In this document: positions 9,202 to 16,068 of the stretch, piece after piece
How positions within the stretch are numbered: the first letter of the stretch is position 1
How the letters are laid out: every line of letters starts with the position of its first letter
DNA from: Verrucomicrobiota bacterium
Lineage (GTDB): Bacteria > Verrucomicrobiota > Verrucomicrobiia > Opitutales > Coraliomargaritaceae
DNA: 44,098 nt
Direction: 5' to 3'
Assembly: GCA_027620575.1 (NCBI GenBank)
Contig: JAQCDT010000001.1
Span: 1-44,098, forward strand
Notes under the pieces: model-generated
Seen by the model: only the letters and a program-made list of their open reading frames with translations
Told to the model about the DNA's origin: nothing
The model's database searches: none
Program-made: the position numbers and the translations under genes

Positions 9202-9801
9202 CTATCCCTCCTTTACTGCTTTTTTCCAAGTAAATGCATGACATAAAGCGACTGCCGATGCATCCGACTCATCGTAGGCCGCTTCAAAATCAACATTCAA
9301 AAATCGTCCTACCATTTTCGCTACCTGCTCTTTACTCGCTCGACCATTGCCGACAATCGCTTGCTTGATTCTTAATGGAGCATATTCAAATACAGATAAG
9401 CCTCGCATCGCAACAGGAGCAATCGCCGCTCCTCTTGCCGCTCCCATGATTTGTGCTGTTTGAAAATTTTGAACATAGATTGTCTGTTCCACCGCAACAT
9501 GGTCGATTTCATGGGCCGTTGCCAGATTATCCACTTGCTTGGCAATCTCACCTAGGCAATCCATCATAGTGAACTTCTTGGCTAATTTTAAAGTCGCTCT
9601 ATCTAATAATTCAGCCGCCCCTTTTTTATAGCGAATTACGGCAAAGCCTGCCCCACGCAAACTCGGATCTATTCCTAAAACCACTCCACTGAACGACTCA
9701 CCCAGAGAGGATTCATTCAAAATATTAGAAACCGTCTTTGGATTACTTGCTTTTTTTTCCAAATAATCTGCCCAAAGTTTGCGATTCGATTTTTTTGCCA
9801 T
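9202..9801 (-). CDS. ruvC: Crossover junction endodeoxyribonuclease RuvC
   Basis: RuvC resolves Holliday junctions as a dimeric RNase H-fold nuclease. The four acidic residues fit the family: Asp45 (GIDPSLRG), Glu105 (VAVEQTIYVQN), Asp177 and Asp180 (YDESDASAVALCHA). The helix APLRIKQAIVGNGRASKEQV also matches. Length is 199 residues, with about 40 residues before the first strand that E. coli RuvC lacks; this extension is Lys/Asn-rich and unlikely to be folded. The ATG is preceded by GGGAG at about 6 nt, which supports the start. The gene is separated from ruvB. Confidence 0.94.
   Translation of the reverse strand: MAKKSNRKLWADYLEKKASNPKTVSNILNESSLGESFSGVVLGIDPSLRGAGFAVIRYKKGAAELLDRATLKLAKKFTMMDCLGEIAKQVDNLATAHEIDHVAVEQTIYVQNFQTAQIMGAARGAAIAPVAMRGLSVFEYAPLRIKQAIVGNGRASKEQVAKMVGRFLNVDFEAAYDESDASAVALCHAFTWKKAVKEG
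9207..9212 (-). promoter_or_regulatory. Shine-Dalgarno site of the SDR gene
   Basis: AGGAGG on the minus strand lies 11 nt before the ATG at 9195 and inside the last codons of ruvC (Lys-Glu-Gly-stop). It is the only full consensus Shine-Dalgarno I found in the window. Spacing is slightly long, and the purine run could simply reflect the ruvC codons. Confidence 0.5.
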
Positions 9802-9842
9802 AGACGACTCCCACCATGCATATAATTAAAACAAAAACAATT

Positions 9843-9873
9843 TTTATATGCCCTCGGCTTGCATCTGTTTCAA
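9843..9873 (-). promoter_or_regulatory. Possible promoter of ruvC-SDR
   Basis: On the minus strand, TTGAAA (9873-9868) and TATAAA (9848-9843) are separated by 19 bp, slightly longer than ideal. They lie about 40 nt before the ruvC ATG in the 93-bp divergent gap shared with truA. Confidence 0.3.
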
Positions 9874-9894
9874 TAAACGACAAAGATATTTTTT

Positions 9895-10635
9895 ATGCGA
9901 TGGAAATGCATATGTTCATATAAAGGAACCCAATTTGGCGGTTGGCAATTTCAGCCTTCCGGCACAGGGGTGCAAAACCATCTAGAATCGGCACTCAGCT
10001 CAATTTTTGATCAGCCCATTCGTATCCATGGATGCAGCCGAACCGATGCGGGTGTTCATGCCTTCGGACAATGTTTTCATTTTGATGGCGATTGGACCCA
10101 CTCCAAAGATAAATTAAAGCGAGCACTCCATTCTCTTCTCGATAAAGATATTCGTATTGAAACAATCACCCCAGTCTCAGAAAACTTTCACGCTCGCTTT
10201 TCTGCGATTAAAAAAAGTTATGCCTATACAATTTATCTAGACCGAGCACCTCCAACTGAAGAAGCTTTTGTCTGGGCCTGTCGAGATACTCCCATAGATT
10301 TTGAGTCCATGCTCACCGCTAGCCAATATTTTATTGGACAACATGATTTCACCGCCTTCAGTGCGGTTCATGCAAAAGATAAAGACCCCAATCCCATTAA
10401 AGAAATTCATTCCTTAGAGCTTAAGCAAAAAGGTCCAAAGATCAGCATCGCTATTACGGGAAGCGGATTTCTTTATAAGATGGTGCGAAGCATCGTCGGC
10501 ACCCTTTATGCTGTCGGAAGAAATCGACTCAGCCCAGAAGATGTACTCAATATCCTCCACTCAAAGAAACGCACAAATAAAATTGTAACGGCTCCTGCTA
10601 GTGGACTATCCCTCAAAAAAATCTTTTACAAGTAA
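9895..10635 (+). CDS. truA: tRNA pseudouridine(38-40) synthase
   Basis: TruA isomerises uridines 38-40 in the anticodon stem-loop of many tRNAs. The catalytic aspartate lies in GCSRTDAGVHAFGQ. YKGTQFGGWQFQ at the N-terminus, ARFSAIKKSYAYTIY and the C-terminal FLYKMVRSIVGTL are characteristic TruA blocks. Length is 246 residues. The ATG has no Shine-Dalgarno sequence. comF begins 35 bp before the truA stop in another frame, suggesting translational coupling. Confidence 0.96.
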   Translation: MRWKCICSYKGTQFGGWQFQPSGTGVQNHLESALSSIFDQPIRIHGCSRTDAGVHAFGQCFHFDGDWTHSKDKLKRALHSLLDKDIRIETITPVSENFHARFSAIKKSYAYTIYLDRAPPTEEAFVWACRDTPIDFESMLTASQYFIGQHDFTAFSAVHAKDKDPNPIKEIHSLELKQKGPKISIAITGSGFLYKMVRSIVGTLYAVGRNRLSPEDVLNILHSKKRTNKIVTAPASGLSLKKIFYK

Positions 10636-11368
10636 GCCTCCACAGAGTCCCTTATCCCTAGAGGCTATTTTAGATATCTTCTTTCCGAGAAGCTGTATTG
10701 AATGTAGTGGGCCTGTAGAAGATTCTCACTATCGGTATATTTGTAAACACTGTGCGGAATCGCTCATACTCGCTCATCCTCCAAATTGTAAGACCTGTGG
10801 CTACCCATATTTTGCAGATAAAATTCTTTCAAAAAACTGCCCACACTGTGCTGAATTAAAACCAAGTTATTCACGAGGCTATACAGTATGCCTTGCAAAA
10901 AAAGTCGGTCGCAAATTGGTGCACAACTTAAAATACAACAATGGGCTTTATTTAAGTCATGACTTAAAGTCCATCCTTGAACAACTTCCCCATCTGAGAA
11001 AAATTTGCCAGGATGCTGTTTTAGTACCCGTTCCCCTTCATCCCACAAAGTTTCGTGAACGAGGCTTTAACCAAAGTAAGGTATTCGCCCAAGTACTACA
11101 AAAGACCTTAAATGCGAATATTCAGATTGCAGATATCTTGATACGCACTCGATTTACTGAATCCCAAACCACTCTATCTAGAGGGCGACGTAAGCAAAAC
11201 ATTCGTAATGCTTTTGCCCTATCTCCAAATATTAAACTCGATTTTGAGAAAAAATATATTTTAATAGACGATGTATTTACAACAGGATCGACCGCAAATG
11301 CCTGTGCCAAAGTCTTAAAAAAGGCAGGCATACCGACAATTGAACTTATAACATTTGGGCACGGATAA
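10601..11368 (+). CDS. comF: ComF family phosphoribosyltransferase-like protein
   Basis: ComF-type proteins combine an N-terminal zinc finger with a type I PRTase fold and help import or process transforming ssDNA in competent bacteria; in other species their role is unclear. Four CxxC pairs are present (CIEC, CKHC, CKTC, CPHC within about residues 30-80). VPVPLHPTKFRERGFNQS, TESQTTLSRGRRKQNIRNAF and the PRPP loop YILIDDVFTTGSTANACA are typical. The GTG start at 10601 overlaps truA by 35 bp. No other competence gene is in view, so a competence role is unproven. Confidence 0.9.
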   Translation: MDYPSKKSFTSKPPQSPLSLEAILDIFFPRSCIECSGPVEDSHYRYICKHCAESLILAHPPNCKTCGYPYFADKILSKNCPHCAELKPSYSRGYTVCLAKKVGRKLVHNLKYNNGLYLSHDLKSILEQLPHLRKICQDAVLVPVPLHPTKFRERGFNQSKVFAQVLQKTLNANIQIADILIRTRFTESQTTLSRGRRKQNIRNAFALSPNIKLDFEKKYILIDDVFTTGSTANACAKVLKKAGIPTIELITFGHG

Positions 11369-11407
11369 ATGTTGCTTTAATTAAAACTCTAATAAAAAAT
11401 TTAAATT

Positions 11408-12259
11408 ATGGCTATTTTTGGAAAACCACAGTACTCGACGGTCACCGTCAAAAAGAAAGACATTCCTAAAGACGTATGGACAAAATGTCCGAAGACAAAT
11501 GAGATCATTTACAACCGAGTTCTTAAGGAAAACCTTATGGTTGTACCTAATAGTAATTACCACTTTCCTTTGGATGCTCGGTCTCGCATCGAAGCCCTAC
11601 TAGATGAAGGTTCATTCCAAGAGCACGATATACACATTCGTTCTCTTGATCCGCTAAAATTCACTGCTACGGCCAATTATAAAGAGAAGATAAAGCAGAA
11701 TCAAAAAAAGACGAATGAAACCGATACTGTCATTAGCGGAGCAGGGACCATTCACGAAATGCCCGTCAATATTGCGGTCATGGATTTTAGATTTATGGGA
11801 GCGAGTTTAGGATCGGCTGCTGGTGAAAAAATCACCCGTGCCATTGAAAATGGATGCAAAAACAAACACCCTGTCATCATAATTTCTGCTTCTGGAGGAG
11901 CCCGTATGCAAGAAGGGATCTTAAGCTTGATGCAATTAGCTAAAACCAGTGCTGCTCTCGCAAAATTATCCGAACTTAAAGTACCCTTTATCTCAATTTT
12001 GACCAATCCAACCATGGCTGGTGTCATGGCAAGTTATGCCTCACTCGGGGACGTTATTCTTGCAGAGCCCGAAGCCTTAATTGGGTTTGCTGGCCCTCGT
12101 GTGATCAAAGAAACTACACAGCAAGATTTACCCGAAGGATTCCAAACCTCTGAATTCTTACTTGAACACGGCCTCATTGATAAAATTGTACATCGCCACA
12201 AAATGCGTGATACAGTCGGTCGATTGCTCACCGCATTTGGGACAAGTAAAGCATCTTAA
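11408..12259 (+). CDS. accD: Acetyl-CoA carboxylase carboxyltransferase subunit beta
   Basis: With AccA, AccD transfers CO2 from biotin carboxyl carrier protein to acetyl-CoA, giving malonyl-CoA for fatty acid synthesis. The crotonase-like core is well conserved: HIRSLDPLKF, DFRFMGASLGSAAGEKI, ISASGGARMQEGILSLMQ, NPTMAGVMASYASLGDVILA and EALIGFAGPRVI. The N-terminal zinc ribbon is degenerate. The four positions where E. coli has Cys27, Cys30, Cys46 and Cys49 read Cys27, Thr30, Val46 and Ser49 with unchanged spacing. Length is 283 residues. folC follows after 8 bp, an arrangement common in bacteria. accA is not in the window. Confidence 0.96.
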   Translation: MAIFGKPQYSTVTVKKKDIPKDVWTKCPKTNEIIYNRVLKENLMVVPNSNYHFPLDARSRIEALLDEGSFQEHDIHIRSLDPLKFTATANYKEKIKQNQKKTNETDTVISGAGTIHEMPVNIAVMDFRFMGASLGSAAGEKITRAIENGCKNKHPVIIISASGGARMQEGILSLMQLAKTSAALAKLSELKVPFISILTNPTMAGVMASYASLGDVILAEPEALIGFAGPRVIKETTQQDLPEGFQTSEFLLEHGLIDKIVHRHKMRDTVGRLLTAFGTSKAS

Positions 12260-12267
12260 CTTTTCAA

Positions 12268-13539
12268 GTGCCTGACATGCACGATTTAAATAGCGTCACT
12301 GAGTTTCTTTATTCTCTTAGAAATAGAGGCTCTAAATATGGCTTAGAGCGTATGCAACAATTTGCAAAAGCCATAGAAAACCCTGAAAACCGATTTCCTT
12401 CGATTCATGTTGCAGGCACTAATGGGAAGGGTTCTGTGTGCGCCATGCTTGAGTCAATTTATCGCTCTAATGGCTACAAAACTGCACTATTCACTTCGCC
12501 TCATTTAATTCGACTCAACGAACGTATACAAATTGACCGTGTTCCGATCAGCGATCAAGACCTTGCCACTTCTGCAAATGCATTAAGAAATCAATGCAAT
12601 CAGCAATTTGATTCGAACAACTATCCATCCTTTTTTGAATTTATGGTAGCCATTGCTTTTAAGTATTTTGCAGAAGAAGCCGTCGATATCGCCATTATAG
12701 AAACGGGTCTAGGTGGACGGCTAGATGCCACAAATATTTTGAATCCTGAACTCAGTATCATTACAAGCATTGGCAAAGATCATACGGACATTTTAGGCGA
12801 TACGATTGAAGCGATCACTCGAGAAAAAGCAGGGATCATTAAGCCAAATACCCCTATTCTTATCGGCAAGCTACCACAGGTTTCCCAAGCCATGATAAAA
12901 GAAAAAGCACACGACCTAGGGTCCGAATGCTATACTTTAGAAAGCTATACCAAGACACACCCATTGCCGACAACCAATCTCGATGGCACTTACCAAAAAC
13001 AGAATGCTGCACTTGCTAGCTATGCAACTGGCATTCTCACTCAGCGTTTTCCCATACAAGATACCCGTGCCCTAAACCAAGTTGAATGGAAAGGTCGTTG
13101 GCAAAAGTTAACATTAGAAAAGCAAACCCTTATTCTTGATTCCACTCACAACTCTGAAGCCTGTTTGCAACTTGAGGAAAATCTCCTCAAACACATAACT
13201 GAATCTGGGAAAAAGCCGATTATTATTACAGGCATACTTGGGAATGAACGGGCACGTGATATCATGCCTCTTCTCAGTAAGTACACTGAGACCCTTTACC
13301 TTGTTGAGCCCAAACAACCGAGAAGTTGTTCCGCTGAAACACTCGCTTCAATGATTCCAAAATCTCAGCCAGTCCAAACGATCGCCAGTGAAATAAAAGC
13401 ACTCTTTTCGAAAGGCCGCTGCCATATTGGCAAAGAAACAGATACTATTCTAATCACTGGCTCCATCTACTTAATTGCCGAAGTACTGACCATTTTAGAA
13501 GGACAAACCAAAGACCCAATCGGACAAGATTTAATCTAA
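12268..13539 (+). CDS. folC: Folylpolyglutamate/dihydrofolate synthase
   Basis: FolC joins glutamate to dihydropteroate and/or tetrahydrofolate with ATP. The P-loop HVAGTNGKGSVCAML, the substrate segment ALFTSPHLIRLNERI, IIETGLGGRLDATN, SIGKDHTDILGDTI and the later DSTHNSEA are family signatures. Length is 423 residues. Two starts are possible, GTG at 12268 and ATG at 12277 in the same frame; neither has a clear ribosome site. It follows accD closely and faces carA. Confidence 0.94.
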   Translation: MPDMHDLNSVTEFLYSLRNRGSKYGLERMQQFAKAIENPENRFPSIHVAGTNGKGSVCAMLESIYRSNGYKTALFTSPHLIRLNERIQIDRVPISDQDLATSANALRNQCNQQFDSNNYPSFFEFMVAIAFKYFAEEAVDIAIIETGLGGRLDATNILNPELSIITSIGKDHTDILGDTIEAITREKAGIIKPNTPILIGKLPQVSQAMIKEKAHDLGSECYTLESYTKTHPLPTTNLDGTYQKQNAALASYATGILTQRFPIQDTRALNQVEWKGRWQKLTLEKQTLILDSTHNSEACLQLEENLLKHITESGKKPIIITGILGNERARDIMPLLSKYTETLYLVEPKQPRSCSAETLASMIPKSQPVQTIASEIKALFSKGRCHIGKETDTILITGSIYLIAEVLTILEGQTKDPIGQDLI

Positions 13540-13551
13540 CAGGCTAGTTCC

Positions 13552-13577
13552 AAGCGAATGTTTTCGCTTATGCGTTT
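13552..13577. terminator. Candidate bidirectional terminator between folC and carA
   Basis: AAGCGAA (13552-13558) pairs with TTCGCTT (13563-13569) over a 4-nt loop. A small second stem with a T5 loop (TGCGTTTTTCGCA) follows at once. It lies where the convergent folC and carA end and overlaps the carA stop codon by a few bases. Confidence 0.4.
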
Positions 13578-14728
13578 TTCGCAACTAGATTATAAAAATC
13601 AGTGAACAAAGGATCCGCATCGTTCGGACCAGGTGCCGCTTCTGGGTGGTACTGTACTGAAAATACGGGACGGTCTTTCAGGCGTAAGCCCTCTACGGTT
13701 TCATCATTCAAATTAATTTCTGTGACAATTGCCCCACGATTTTCCAACTGCTCTTTAGTTGAGGCAAACCCATGATTTTGAGATGTGATCGAGACTCGCT
13801 CGGTTTCTAGGTTTTTCACTGGCTGATTGCCACCACGATGACCGAATTTTAGTTTAAATGTTTCTGCCCCAAGAGCGTGCGTAATGATTTGGTGACCTAA
13901 ACAAATACCAAAGGTCGGATATTTTTCAATCAAACTACTGACTGTCTTGTGTGCATAATCGACTGCGGCTGGGTCGCCTGGTCCATTCGATAAAAAGACC
14001 CCGTCTGGACTAAACTCTTCAATGGCTTCTGCAGGAGTGTTTGCTGGAAAAACTCGCACATCAAAACCATGTCTTTGTAACTTACGATAAATTGAATATT
14101 TCGCCCCGAAATCAAGTGCCGCCACTGTGAAACGCTTATCTCTTGATAAGTGATTCATGACTAAGTCTGTTCCTGTCACCGTAAAGCATTTTGACTCTTT
14201 GTGCTCTGGGTCCCAATCGTATTCAGATTTTGCCGTCACTTCTTTTACAAAATCAACTCCAATCAAACCACCGAAATTTTTTGCCAATTCAATTGCTTGT
14301 GCATCGCTGATATCTTCGGTGGAAATACAAGCATTCAGTGCGCCACTCACTCTCAGCTTTTTTGCAATCGCACGCGTATCAATCCCTTCAATTCCGGGAA
14401 TAGAGGCCTCTGCTAAATAAGCTTCAAGAGACGTTGTCGCTCTCCAATTACTCACGACTGGACTCAATTCTCGAACAACAAACCCTTTTACCTTGGGCCC
14501 ATCCGATTCCACATCGTCTTTATTAATCCCATAATTACCTACTTGAACCGCTGTCATGGTGACAATTTGAGAAAAATAAGAAGGGTCAGTGATAATTTCC
14601 TGATAACCCGTTAAGCTTGTATTAAAACAACATTCTCCAACTGAAGTAGCAATCGCTCCAAAGCCCTTTCCTCGGAAAACTGTTCCGTCTTCAAAAGCTA
14701 TTACACCTGAAATTTTATTAGTACCCAT
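13568..14728 (-). CDS. carA: Carbamoyl-phosphate synthase small (glutaminase) subunit
   Basis: CarA hydrolyses glutamine and passes ammonia to CarB for carbamoyl phosphate, used in pyrimidine and arginine synthesis. The N-terminal domain has FEDGTVFRGKGFGA and GECCFNTSLTGYQEI. The class I amidotransferase domain has SNGPGDPAAVD, the nucleophile Cys276 in GICLGHQI, and the His/Glu pair in SVQYHPEAAPGPND. I chose the ATG at 14728, which starts MGTNKISGVIAFEDG and gives 386 residues. A start 14 codons further upstream adds only a non-conserved hydrophobic stretch. carB is not in the window. Confidence 0.96.
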   Translation of the reverse strand: MGTNKISGVIAFEDGTVFRGKGFGAIATSVGECCFNTSLTGYQEIITDPSYFSQIVTMTAVQVGNYGINKDDVESDGPKVKGFVVRELSPVVSNWRATTSLEAYLAEASIPGIEGIDTRAIAKKLRVSGALNACISTEDISDAQAIELAKNFGGLIGVDFVKEVTAKSEYDWDPEHKESKCFTVTGTDLVMNHLSRDKRFTVAALDFGAKYSIYRKLQRHGFDVRVFPANTPAEAIEEFSPDGVFLSNGPGDPAAVDYAHKTVSSLIEKYPTFGICLGHQIITHALGAETFKLKFGHRGGNQPVKNLETERVSITSQNHGFASTKEQLENRGAIVTEINLNDETVEGLRLKDRPVFSVQYHPEAAPGPNDADPLFTDFYNLVAKNA

Positions 14729-14810
14729 TATTTTATACTGTACTGAAAATAAAAATATTAATTCATGCAAATTAATTTATTCCTCTTTTGAATTTATTCT
14801 TTTTTATCCG

Positions 14811-14838
14811 TTGAAATTCTCATATTTTTTAGTATAAA
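14811..14838 (+). promoter_or_regulatory. Predicted sigma-70-type promoter of kamA
   Basis: TTGAAA (14811-14816) and TATAAA (14833-14838) are 16 bp apart in the carA-kamA divergent gap. The likely start site would leave a leader of only about 10 nt before the kamA ATG, consistent with the lack of a Shine-Dalgarno sequence there. Confidence 0.5.
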
Positions 14839-14854
14839 TAACGATACTCCAGTT

Positions 14855-16039
14855 ATGCACACATCTGAGTTTTTCGAACCAATTACAATACAAGATCCTT
14901 GGTCAAATGTCCTTTCTGAAGATTGGAACAATTGGAAATGGCAATTAAAAAACCGAATCACCTCTTTGGAGCAATTAGAGCCGCTGCTTGAATTAAGCCC
15001 TGAAGAACGAGAAGGTTGCCTGTTAGCGAATAAAAAACTCTCTTTAGCCATCACACCCTATTTCTTTAATTTGATCAATCGGTCTGATCCGCATGACCCA
15101 ATTCGGCTTCAAGTGATTCCTCGGGTAGAAGAAACCATCACTCATCAAGGAGAGCTTCTTGACCCGGTTGGAGAAGAAGAGAGCTCTCCAGTTGAAGGCA
15201 TAGTTCATCGCTACCCGGATAGAGTCTTATTTTTAGTCACTGACCGTTGTGCTGCTTATTGTCGCTACTGCACACGCAGTCGCCTTGTTTCAAATGCTCA
15301 AGATTATAACTTTCACCCTAAATACGATGCAGGCCTAGACTATATTCGTAAAAACCCTCAAATCCGAGATGTGCTCCTAAGCGGAGGCGACCCCTTACTA
15401 TTGTCCAACAATAAACTGGATAAGCTTCTTGGAGAACTAAGAGCGATAAAGCATGTTCAATTTATTCGTATCGGTTCGAGAATCCCTGTCTTTCTCCCGC
15501 AAAGAATCGACCCTGAACTCTGTGAGATTTTCAAAAAGCATGGCCCAATCTGGCTCAGTATTCATACCAATCATCCAAATGAATGCACCGTGGATCTGAA
15601 AAATGCTTGTGAACGATTAGCCTTTGCTGGAGTCCCTATCGGCAATCAATCTGTATTGCTCAAAGGAATCAACAATCACGCAGAGACCATGCGAACACTG
15701 ATTCATAAACTCTTAATGATGCGTGTCCGCCCTTACTATCTCTATCAATGTGATTTAATTAATGGAAGTGCGCACCTCCGAACCGATCCAAGGGAAGGGA
15801 TTGCTTTAATCCAATCCCTTCGAGGCCATACTACTGGCTATGCCATTCCACAATTTGTCATCGATGCCCCTGGAGGCGGTGGTAAAATTCCCATCAATCC
15901 AAACTATATTGAATCCATCACTGAAGACGCGATTATCATGAAAAATTACGAAGGGAAAATATACCAGTATCCCCTCAACCAAAAAGCGTCTGCCCACAGT
16001 GCACAATATCCTGATGTCATTGAGCCAATGCTCACATAA
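14855..16039 (+). CDS. kamA: KamA-family radical SAM lysine 2,3-aminomutase
   Basis: This enzyme is predicted to convert L-lysine to beta-lysine using a [4Fe-4S] cluster, SAM and PLP. The cluster motif is Cys132-x3-Cys136-x2-Cys139 (CAAYCRYC). The region matches clostridial-type lysine aminomutases: Asp300 in YQCDL, and DAPGGGGK with Asp337 and the PLP lysine Lys344. In the family these two aspartates bind the substrate lysine side chain, and I recall EpmB lacking the DAPGGGGK form. Length is 394 residues. The neighbours are unrelated and no beta-lysine acetyltransferase or EF-P gene is in view. The product could be an osmolyte precursor, a catabolic intermediate or an EF-P modifier. Confidence 0.88.
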   Translation: MHTSEFFEPITIQDPWSNVLSEDWNNWKWQLKNRITSLEQLEPLLELSPEEREGCLLANKKLSLAITPYFFNLINRSDPHDPIRLQVIPRVEETITHQGELLDPVGEEESSPVEGIVHRYPDRVLFLVTDRCAAYCRYCTRSRLVSNAQDYNFHPKYDAGLDYIRKNPQIRDVLLSGGDPLLLSNNKLDKLLGELRAIKHVQFIRIGSRIPVFLPQRIDPELCEIFKKHGPIWLSIHTNHPNECTVDLKNACERLAFAGVPIGNQSVLLKGINNHAETMRTLIHKLLMMRVRPYYLYQCDLINGSAHLRTDPREGIALIQSLRGHTTGYAIPQFVIDAPGGGGKIPINPNYIESITEDAIIMKNYEGKIYQYPLNQKASAHSAQYPDVIEPMLT

Positions 16040-16050
16040 GCTAATGATGG

Positions 16051-16068
16051 ATCAGCCCCCTGGCTGAT
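16051..16068 (+). terminator. Candidate terminator of kamA
   Basis: ATCAGCC (16051-16057) pairs with GGCTGAT (16062-16068) over a 4-nt loop, followed by a short TTTAAAA. It begins 12 bp after the kamA stop and covers the last codons of the convergent rapA. The U-tract is weak. Confidence 0.4.

Noticed and set aside
14729..14770. Longer carA start adding 14 residues
   Set aside because: The added segment is hydrophobic and unlike CarA; the conserved family sequence begins right after the ATG at 14728.
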